Assembly (NCBI GenBank): GCA_937919295.1
Contig: CALFRX010000331.1
Coordinates: 1-5,870, forward strand
Direction of reading: 5' to 3'
DNA: 5,870 nucleotides
Origin: an uncultured Peptococcaceae bacterium
GTDB lineage: Bacteria; Bacillota; Dehalobacteriia; UBA7702
In this document: positions 1-4,157 of the stretch, one piece after another
Position numbering within the stretch: position 1 is the first letter of the stretch
Layout: each line of letters begins with the position of its first letter
The notes under the pieces: generated by a model
Told to the model about the DNA's origin: nothing
Database searches by the model: none
What the model saw: only the letters and a program-made list of their open reading frames with translations
Translations under genes and position numbers: made by a program

Positions 1-26
1 AAGAAGACCAAGATTCCGATCAATAA
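1..26 (+). CDS. 3' end of an upstream methyl-accepting chemotaxis protein gene (partial)
   Basis: Only the last seven codons and the TAA stop at 24-26 are inside the window; they read EDQDSDQ. The reading frame is inferred by alignment: bases 1-55 are identical to 2282-2336, which is the end of the complete chemoreceptor gene downstream plus the start of its terminator. By that identity this is the tail of a paralogous receptor lying immediately upstream on the same strand. Nothing can be said about its sensor domain. A single conserved 3' fragment left behind by recombination, rather than a whole gene, cannot be excluded from this window. Confidence 0.75.
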
Positions 27-46
27 AGTTTCATAAATTTTAGCTG

Positions 47-79
47 AAGCCACCTGCATCAAGCAGGTGGCTTTCTTTA
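47..79 (+). terminator. Rho-independent terminator of the upstream chemoreceptor gene
   Basis: An 11-bp perfect stem (47-57 with 63-73, core GCCACCTGC / GCAGGTGGC) closes a 5-base loop and is followed by TTCTTTAT. Flanking TTTCATAAA and TTTATGAAA can extend the pairing outwards. It starts about 20 bases after the TAA at 24-26. The left arm is nearly the same as in the terminator after the second receptor. Confidence 0.9.
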
Positions 80-127
80 TGAAATAAACAGAGTTTTCTC
101 AAACGTATTAAAATAAGTCCATAAAAG

Positions 128-155
128 CAAATAAATGAAACAATAATGCGGATAT
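128..155 (+). promoter_or_regulatory. Candidate sigma-D (FliA-type) promoter of the chemoreceptor gene
   Basis: GCGGATAT at 148-155 matches seven of eight bases of the Firmicutes sigma-D -10 consensus GCCGATAT. CAAA at 128-131, 16 bases upstream, is a three-of-four match to the TAAA -35 element. Start of transcription would fall near 162, leaving a leader of about 37 bases. Sigma-D control is usual for chemotaxis receptors. The region is very AT-rich, and an overlapping sigma-A -10 (TATAAA at 153-158) is an alternative. Confidence 0.5.
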
Positions 156-184
156 AAAAATAAGGATATATGAAATAACGTTAT

Positions 185-190
185 AAGGAG
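185..190 (+). promoter_or_regulatory. Ribosome binding site that fixes a TTG start
   Basis: AAGGAG at 185-190 lies 8 bases before TTG at 199-201, which is ideal spacing. The next in-frame ATG, at 238, has no comparable purine-rich site, so the TTG start is preferred. A perfect 10-base palindrome, ATAACGTTAT (175-184), directly abuts this site. Confidence 0.75.
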
Positions 191-198
191 AGAGTATA

Positions 199-2307
199 TT
201 GAGAAAAAAATCACTAAAAAAGACTGAGCGAAATTCAATGAAATCAAAGAGTTTAACGAACAAAATATTAACCAAAACAATGGTTGTGCTGTTTTTTGTC
301 ATGTTGGTGGTGATTGTTACTCTGAGCGTAGTTTTGCAAAATGCCTTTAAGGAAAAGCAGGAGAATGAAATTAGAGAGCTTGCGGCGTATAACAGCAAAA
401 TCGTTGTGAGCTATTTGGAAAAGATGGATAACTTCTCCAAGTCCTTGGCCAATAACGTAGCGAATTACAGGAATTTTGGCTATGATACGGCGGATAAACT
501 GCTTCGTGATTCATTGTATAGCGTTTTATTGGATGAGAATATTTTTTCGTCATGTTATCTCTTTGAACCAAATAGCTATCTTTCCGATACGCCCAACGGT
601 TTATCCTACTATGTATACAGAGACGGCAGCGATACAGCCATTGATGTGATGAATGATTATGATGATTATTCAACCGGTGATTATTATGCAGTTGTAAAAG
701 AAAGTATGGAGCCATATATCACGGAGCCCTATGAATATGAACTGACAAACGGTGAAACCGTTTATTTGGTGACGATCAGCCGCCCGATACTTGATGAAAA
801 CGGGAGGTTTCTCGGCGTTACAACCTGCGATATGTTGGTGGAAGTTTTCTTAGGTCTTGATTATAATATGGCTGGTTATGAAACGTCTACGGGAAGTCTT
901 TTGACTCAGGAAAGCACCTACCTTGTGGATACCGCTAACAAAGACAATGAGGGGAAACCATTTGAGGTCACCAATATAGGCGACGCGGAAAGGCTCGACG
1001 CGGTCAAGAATGCCACGGAAATCCAGATCGAAGGCAAGAATCCGGGAACTTTGAAAAAGGCAATTTTCTATAATATGCCCGTGAAAGTAGAGGGGATTGA
1101 TAAAACCTGGTCGTATCAGTTTTCCGTGGATGAATCGGAAGCTTATCGATCTGTCAGAATCATCATCATCATGGTGATTTCCATTACTTTAGCAGGTCTC
1201 CTGCTCCTTTCCTTGATTATTTTCAAAAATCTCAAGGGGTCCTTGGCACCGGTTACCAGGATCGTGCACAACATCGAACAGATGGGGCAGGGCGATCTTA
1301 ACATAGAAAAAGCCGACAGCTATACCAATGACGAGCTGGGTAAGCTTACAAGAATCAATGAAAATACCGCGGAAATCCTGAATAGCTATATCGGCGAAAT
1401 TTCAGAAGTACTAACCAAAATCTCCAATGGGAATCTTAATCAGGAGGTTACCAGGGAATATATCGGCGACTTTAACGAAATCAAAGTGAGCCTGAATAAC
1501 ATCATAAAATCACTAAACGGTATTTTCGCGGAAATGGATATGTCCGCGGATCAAGTCTTTGAGGGGGCGACTCAGGTGTCGGAAGGCGCCCAGTCCCTGT
1601 CTCAGGGCGCGGCAGAACAAGCCGGCGCCATCGAGGAGCTCTCCGCCACGATCAGTGAGATTACAACGCAAATAAAAGCCAACGCGGAAAACGCGGCGAA
1701 GGCCAAGGAAATTTCACTCCTCAATGGACAGACCACCACCGAAGGCAAAGTGCAAATGGATCTGATGATCAAAGCCATGGACGAAATCAGCAACGCTTCC
1801 AATAAGATCGGCAAGATCATCGAAAACATCGACGACATTGCCTTCCAAACGAATATCTTAGCTCTTAACGCGGCAGTGGAAGCCGCCCGGGCCGGTTCGG
1901 CGGGGAAAGGCTTTGCCGTTGTTGCGGAAGAAGTGAGGAACCTGGCGGGTAAATCCGCGGAGAGCGCGAAGAACACCGCGACGTTGATAGAAAGTTCCCG
2001 GGCCGCCATTGAAAACGGCTCGAAAATCGTAACGGAAACGGCGAAAGCCCTGGAGAAAATCGCGGAAGGTACCGAAAGATCTGATGAAGTGATTCAGAAA
2101 ATCGCCGACGCCAGTGAAGAGCAGGCGAAAGCCGCGGATCAAGTAAACATTGGCATGGAGCAGATTTCCGGTGTTGTGCAAACCAACAGCGCCACAGCGG
2201 AGGAAAGCGCGGCGGCCAGCGAAGAGCTTTCGGGACAGGCGCAAATGCTCAAGGAATTGATCGGAAAATTAGAGTTAAAGGAAGAAGACCAAGATTCCGA
2301 TCAATAA
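199..2307 (+). CDS. Methyl-accepting chemotaxis protein with dCache-type sensor domain
   Basis: A transmembrane chemoreceptor of 702 residues that should sense an extracellular ligand and control the CheA kinase through CheW. Order of parts: a basic N-terminal segment, membrane helix 1 at about 27-48, an extracytoplasmic region at 49-320 with a Cache-like stretch near 187-208 (VTISRPILDENGRFLG), membrane helix 2 at 321-342, a HAMP domain at about 343-398, a second HAMP-like stretch at about 403-450, then the coiled-coil signalling domain. The highly conserved hairpin tip with FQTNILALNAAVEAARAG begins at residue 549. There is no C-terminal NWETF-type CheR tether; the tail is acidic (KEEDQDSDQ). 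The start is TTG with a strong AAGGAG site; ATG at 238 would remove 13 residues. It stands alone between its own promoter candidate and terminator, directly after a paralogue with an identical 3' end. The sensor half is AT-rich and the signalling half GC-rich. The family call is secure; the ligand is unknown. Confidence 0.96.
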   Translation: MRKKSLKKTERNSMKSKSLTNKILTKTMVVLFFVMLVVIVTLSVVLQNAFKEKQENEIRELAAYNSKIVVSYLEKMDNFSKSLANNVANYRNFGYDTADKLLRDSLYSVLLDENIFSSCYLFEPNSYLSDTPNGLSYYVYRDGSDTAIDVMNDYDDYSTGDYYAVVKESMEPYITEPYEYELTNGETVYLVTISRPILDENGRFLGVTTCDMLVEVFLGLDYNMAGYETSTGSLLTQESTYLVDTANKDNEGKPFEVTNIGDAERLDAVKNATEIQIEGKNPGTLKKAIFYNMPVKVEGIDKTWSYQFSVDESEAYRSVRIIIIMVISITLAGLLLLSLIIFKNLKGSLAPVTRIVHNIEQMGQGDLNIEKADSYTNDELGKLTRINENTAEILNSYIGEISEVLTKISNGNLNQEVTREYIGDFNEIKVSLNNIIKSLNGIFAEMDMSADQVFEGATQVSEGAQSLSQGAAEQAGAIEELSATISEITTQIKANAENAAKAKEISLLNGQTTTEGKVQMDLMIKAMDEISNASNKIGKIIENIDDIAFQTNILALNAAVEAARAGSAGKGFAVVAEEVRNLAGKSAESAKNTATLIESSRAAIENGSKIVTETAKALEKIAEGTERSDEVIQKIADASEEQAKAADQVNIGMEQISGVVQTNSATAEESAAASEELSGQAQMLKELIGKLELKEEDQDSDQ

Positions 2308-2326
2308 AGTTTCATAAATTTTAGCT

Positions 2327-2360
2327 GAAGCCACCTATATGATGTAGGTGGCTTCTTTTA
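2327..2360 (+). terminator. Rho-independent terminator of the chemoreceptor gene
   Basis: An 11-bp perfect stem (GAAGCCACCTA at 2327-2337 with TAGGTGGCTTC at 2345-2355) closes a 7-base loop and is followed by TTTTA. It begins 20 bases after the stop codon. It is the paralogous counterpart of the terminator at 47-79; the sequences differ in loop and stem apex, but pairing is preserved in both. Confidence 0.92.
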
Positions 2361-2376
2361 TGACGCGTATGGGATT
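2361..2376. repeat. 16-base copy of the tRNA-Glu 3' end
   Basis: Bases 2361-2376 are identical to 2483-2498, which are the discriminator base, the 3' acceptor strand and part of the T arm of the minus-strand tRNA-Glu gene. The copy is in the same orientation and lacks the CCA. It directly follows the chemoreceptor terminator. A chance 16-base match in so short a window is very unlikely. It may be a recombination or attachment-site scar, or a remnant of a duplicated tRNA; no integrase gene is present here to decide. Confidence 0.75.
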
Positions 2377-2422
2377 TACCCTAAAGGGCACTTGTGCCCT
2401 TGCGGTATAAACTTCGAATCCC
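2371..2422. other. Nested hairpin element inside the tRNA-like remnant
   Basis: Three nested inverted pairs are visible: GGGATT (2371-2376) with AATCCC (2417-2422), TACC (2377-2380) with GGTA (2404-2407), and AAGGGCAC (2384-2391) with GTGCCCTT (2394-2401). The inner hairpin is perfect, with a 2-base gap. GGGATT and CGAA-CCC-like bases flank the hairpin in the order found in the tRNA-Glu T arm, as though about 38 bases had been inserted in the T loop of a tRNA copy. There is no U-run, so a terminator is unlikely. Its function is unknown. Confidence 0.45.
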
Positions 2423-2436
2423 TTCGATCAATATAC

Positions 2437-2478
2437 ATTAAAAATGATCCACCCCTAAAGGAGTAGATCATTTTTAAT
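2437..2478 (-). terminator. Terminator of the tRNA-Met/tRNA-Glu operon
   Basis: A 13-bp perfect inverted repeat (2437-2449 with 2466-2478) encloses a further short stem and a 4-base loop. Two inner positions pair as U-G wobbles only in the minus-strand transcript and are mismatches in the plus-strand transcript, so the structure is oriented for minus-strand genes. The 3' arm carries the U-run. It lies one base past the CCA end of tRNA-Glu. It could also block plus-strand read-through. Confidence 0.85.
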
Positions 2479-2479
2479 A

Positions 2480-2556
2480 TGGTGACGCGTATGGGATTCG
2501 AACCCATGAATGCCAGCGTGAAAGGCTGGTGAGTTCAGCCGCTTCTCCAACGCGCC
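2480..2556 (-). tRNA. tRNA-Glu (anticodon TTC)
   Basis: The reverse complement folds as a complete 77-base cloverleaf with an encoded CCA (2480-2482). The acceptor stem is GGCGCGT with ACGCGTC (one G-U pair), discriminator A, D stem GAG/CTC, anticodon stem CCAGC/GCTGG around loop CTTTCAC (anticodon at 2520-2522), and T stem ATGGG/CCCAT around TTCGAAT. It resembles the Firmicutes tRNA-Glu throughout, including the AAGCGG D loop. It is the second gene of the operon, three bases after tRNA-Met. The outer part of its 3' end is duplicated at 2361-2376. Confidence 0.96.
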
Positions 2557-2559
2557 ATG

Positions 2560-2635
2560 TGGTAGCGGCGATTGGATTTGAACCCATGACACCCCGGGTA
2601 TGAACCGAGTGCTCTAACCACTGAGCTACGCCGCC
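2560..2635 (-). tRNA. tRNA-Met, elongator (anticodon CAT)
   Basis: The reverse complement folds as a 76-base cloverleaf with an encoded CCA (2560-2562). The acceptor stem is GGCGGCG/CGCCGCT (G1 with T72 is a wobble), D stem GCTC/GAGC, anticodon stem CTCGG/CCGGG around loop TTCATAC (anticodon at 2600-2602). The GGCGGCGTAGCTCAG start fits elongator tRNA-Met of Firmicutes. It lacks initiator features such as the three G-C pairs of the anticodon stem, and does not resemble tRNA-Ile2. The T arm (ATGGG, TTCAAAT, CCAAT) has a G-A mismatch at its middle pair, which is unusual. Confidence 0.93.
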
Positions 2636-2647
2636 ACAGCAATAACA

Positions 2648-2676
2648 ATTATGATATAAAATGAAAAAAAAGTCAA
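2648..2676 (-). promoter_or_regulatory. Sigma-A promoter of the tRNA operon
   Basis: On the minus strand TTGACT (2671-2676) is followed by a 17-base spacer and CATAAT (2648-2653), each one base from the sigma-A consensus. The spacer holds a long T-run. Transcription would begin around 2641, a few bases before the 5' end of tRNA-Met at 2635. Read-through from the upstream minus-strand gene is also possible, as no terminator is seen between them. Confidence 0.75.
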
Positions 2677-2694
2677 GAGGAAAATCGCAACTTT

Positions 2695-3378
2695 TTACGT
2701 TTTACCCTCGTTATTTTTCCTTTCTAAGATATAGTTACCGTTTTTATAAAGCAAAGTTTCAATTTCCGACCAGGATTTCACGTTTTCCTCGGCGAGAAAG
2801 GCGAGGATGGCCTTTTTATCGATTTCTTTATCCTCCCAATACTCCGGTCGAATCTCACCTTTTTCCACTAAGGTAAGAGAGCCCTTTTCCCCGAAATAGC
2901 GAGGCGTTACCGGGGAAGCTTCCTTCTTTAAGATCACGCTGAAACGACCGCTTGGTTCCAGAAAGGCGAGATCCACGTCGCTTTCGTCGCGGACGCCTTT
3001 GATGCGTAATTCCTCCATGATGGAATTTTTGTCAACACGGTAACGGGCGAGGTTTTTCTCCATGATCTTGCCGTTTCTGATGACGGGAACAGGGCCGCCC
3101 TCCATTACTTTGCCCAATTTGGGAATCTTGGCGTACAATGCCGAAAGGAAGATTTGCAGCAGTGTTAAGATGACGATGGCCAAGGCCGGGTAGAGGATGC
3201 TTCTTTTCGCGTCGGCCAAAGGAGAACCCATAATTTCGCCGATACCGAGAACGATTACGTAGTCAAGGGGTTCCATGTCGCCCAAAGAGCGATATCCCAT
3301 CAGGCGAAAGCAGATGAGGGTCAGCAAAAAAAGCGCGACGGTTTTCAATATGGTGGTGGACACCAAAGGGAACTCCAT
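2695..3378 (-). CDS. DUF421 (YetF/YcaP family) membrane protein
   Basis: A 227-residue protein of the DUF421 family, whose biochemical role is not established. Hydrophobic segments lie near residues 7-24, 37-50 and 60-82, giving the usual short N-terminal membrane region. The cytoplasmic part follows, with the family landmarks RLMGYRSLGDMEP, GGPVPVIRNGKI, and MEELRIKG followed by VDLAFLEPSGRFSV. Length is typical. The start ATG (complement of 3376-3378) is preceded on the minus strand by AAGGAAG at 3385-3391 with about 6 bases between. It is divergent from the DMT protein gene, sharing a 97-base intergenic region in which I find no convincing promoter for either. The tRNA-Met promoter lies just past its stop codon, and no terminator is seen between, so some read-through into the tRNAs is possible. 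B. subtilis has several paralogues of this family, but I cannot assign this one to a named gene. Confidence 0.9.
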   Translation of the reverse strand: MEFPLVSTTILKTVALFLLTLICFRLMGYRSLGDMEPLDYVIVLGIGEIMGSPLADAKRSILYPALAIVILTLLQIFLSALYAKIPKLGKVMEGGPVPVIRNGKIMEKNLARYRVDKNSIMEELRIKGVRDESDVDLAFLEPSGRFSVILKKEASPVTPRYFGEKGSLTLVEKGEIRPEYWEDKEIDKKAILAFLAEENVKSWSEIETLLYKNGNYILERKNNEGKT

Positions 3379-3475
3379 AACAATCTTCCTTTCTTTTTCC
3401 TCATAGTATTGTCTGAATGACGGTATTTTATTGGAATATCGGACACAATAGAAGAAAAAAGCAAGGAGCGTAACT

Positions 3476-3913
3476 ATGCATCAATGGTCAGCGATTCTCT
3501 TCGCCGCGGTTGCCGGTACGGCCATGGCGGTTCAGGGAACCTTTAATACAGCGGCGGGAAAGGTCATCGGCATTGCCGAAAATACCCTGATTGTCCATTT
3601 GATCGGCGCTGCTGTCATTGCCGTATTGCTGCTCTGCGGCATCGGCAAGGGAGAGTGGTCTCGGTTTTTTGAGATTCCCTGGTATGGTTATTTGGGTGGC
3701 GTTTTAAGCGCTGTCATCATTTTTGCCGTCGTTGCCGGCATGGCCCATCTTGGCGTGGGTAATGCCACGGCAATTATCATTCTTTTTCAGGTCAGCGCTG
3801 CTTTGGTGATCGACAGTTTCGGCCTTTTCGGCGCCGCTAAAATCCCCTTTGCCTGGAGCCGCATCATCGGCGTTATACTCCTGTTTTGCGGTACAAAACT
3901 CGTTTTTAAATAA
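3476..3913 (+). CDS. Small DMT-superfamily membrane protein (DUF606/YdcZ-type)
   Basis: A 145-residue very hydrophobic protein with about five predicted membrane helices (roughly residues 2-20, 39-56, 70-90, 94-114 and 128-143). The pattern of small residues at the start (AVAGTAMAVQGTFNTAAGK), GGVLSAVIIF, the GNATAIIILFQVSAALVIDSFGLFG stretch split around helix 4, and the closing RIIGVILLFCGTKLVFK fit the DUF606/YdcZ family of the drug/metabolite transporter superfamily. Members are about 140-150 residues, half the size of EamA transporters, and probably act as dimers; the substrate is unknown. ATG at 3476 has AAGGAG at 3463-3468 with 7 bases between, a strong site. It is a single gene, divergent from the DUF421 gene and upstream of spoIIE. 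No clear terminator follows it, so some read-through towards spoIIE is conceivable. Confidence 0.85.
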   Translation: MHQWSAILFAAVAGTAMAVQGTFNTAAGKVIGIAENTLIVHLIGAAVIAVLLLCGIGKGEWSRFFEIPWYGYLGGVLSAVIIFAVVAGMAHLGVGNATAIIILFQVSAALVIDSFGLFGAAKIPFAWSRIIGVILLFCGTKLVFK

Positions 3914-3934
3914 ATCGCCGGGCAGTGAAAAAGA

Positions 3935-3942
3935 TGTCGGAA
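3935..3942 (+). promoter_or_regulatory. Possible distal Spo0A box
   Basis: TGTCGGAA resembles the Spo0A box TGTCGAA with one inserted or substituted base. The same nine bases, TGTCGGAAT, recur at 4030-4038. It lies about 150 bases upstream of the spoIIE -10 element and just after the preceding gene, so on its own it is weak. Confidence 0.3.
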
Positions 3943-3953
3943 TCTGCGTCAAT

Positions 3954-3982
3954 TTGTCCTGGTGCTTTCTCTCTTAGGACAA
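3954..3982. promoter_or_regulatory. Dyad TTGTCCT/AGGACAA of unknown role
   Basis: Perfect 7-base arms at 3954-3960 and 3976-3982 are separated by 15 bases, a spacing that fits either a hairpin or a two-half-site operator. It lies 40 bases past the DMT gene stop and lacks a U-run on the plus strand, so a normal terminator is unlikely. Confidence 0.35.
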
Positions 3983-4029
3983 TAAAAGAACAATTTCGTT
4001 TCCGCTTTTTCCCGTTTGCGTTGAGATTC

Positions 4030-4037
4030 TGTCGGAA
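4030..4037 (+). promoter_or_regulatory. Possible Spo0A box upstream of spoIIE
   Basis: TGTCGGAA at 4030-4037 resembles the Spo0A box and lies about 50 bases upstream of the -10 element, where upstream 0A boxes are found in activated promoters. It is imperfect and is supported mainly by its position next to the -35-overlapping box. Confidence 0.4.
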
Positions 4038-4059
4038 TTTTCTTTTGCTTCTTTGCCGA

Positions 4060-4094
4060 TTGCGACAAAGTTTATGAAACGGTTGGTCTATAAT
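4060..4094 (+). promoter_or_regulatory. Spo0A-activated sigma-A promoter of spoIIE
   Basis: A perfect TATAAT lies at 4089-4094. No good -35 exists at 17 bases; instead GCGACA (4062-4067) sits 21 bases upstream and is embedded in TTGCGACA, the reverse complement of a near-perfect Spo0A box (TGTCGCAA against TGTCGAA). The long spacer and a 0A box overlapping the -35 are hallmarks of the Spo0A-dependent spoIIE and spoIIG promoters of B. subtilis. Transcription would start near 4101, leaving a leader of about 57 bases. Confidence 0.7.
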
Positions 4095-4144
4095 CGAAAC
4101 ATAAACAGTGAATGCAAAAAGAAAAGCAGTTTCAGAATGGGCAG

Positions 4145-4150
4145 AGGAAG
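4145..4150 (+). promoter_or_regulatory. Ribosome binding site deciding the GTG start of spoIIE
   Basis: AGGAAG at 4145-4150 lies 7 bases before GTG at 4158. No in-frame ATG follows until residue 33, just before the first membrane segment, so the GTG start is favoured. Confidence 0.75.
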
Positions 4151-4157
4151 TGATATT

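Noticed and set aside
1602..2244. Minus-strand open frames of 128 and 135 codons opposite the receptor gene
   Set aside because: They are antisense shadows of the GC-rich, alanine-rich signalling domain, which is clearly coding on the plus strand.
2560..2635. tRNA-Ile2 (CAT, lysidine-modified) or initiator tRNA-Met instead of elongator tRNA-Met
   Set aside because: The acceptor stem and D arm match elongator tRNA-Met, and the anticodon stem lacks the three G-C pairs of the initiator.
2661..2876. Plus-strand 71-codon frame beside the tRNA-Met gene
   Set aside because: It overlaps the tRNA promoter and the antisense of the DUF421 gene, and its composition does not resemble a protein family.
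3379..3475. Promoters in the divergent DUF421/DMT intergenic region
   Set aside because: TTGTCT at 3409-3414 and several AT-rich hexamers were examined, but none had a matching partner element at acceptable spacing on either strand.
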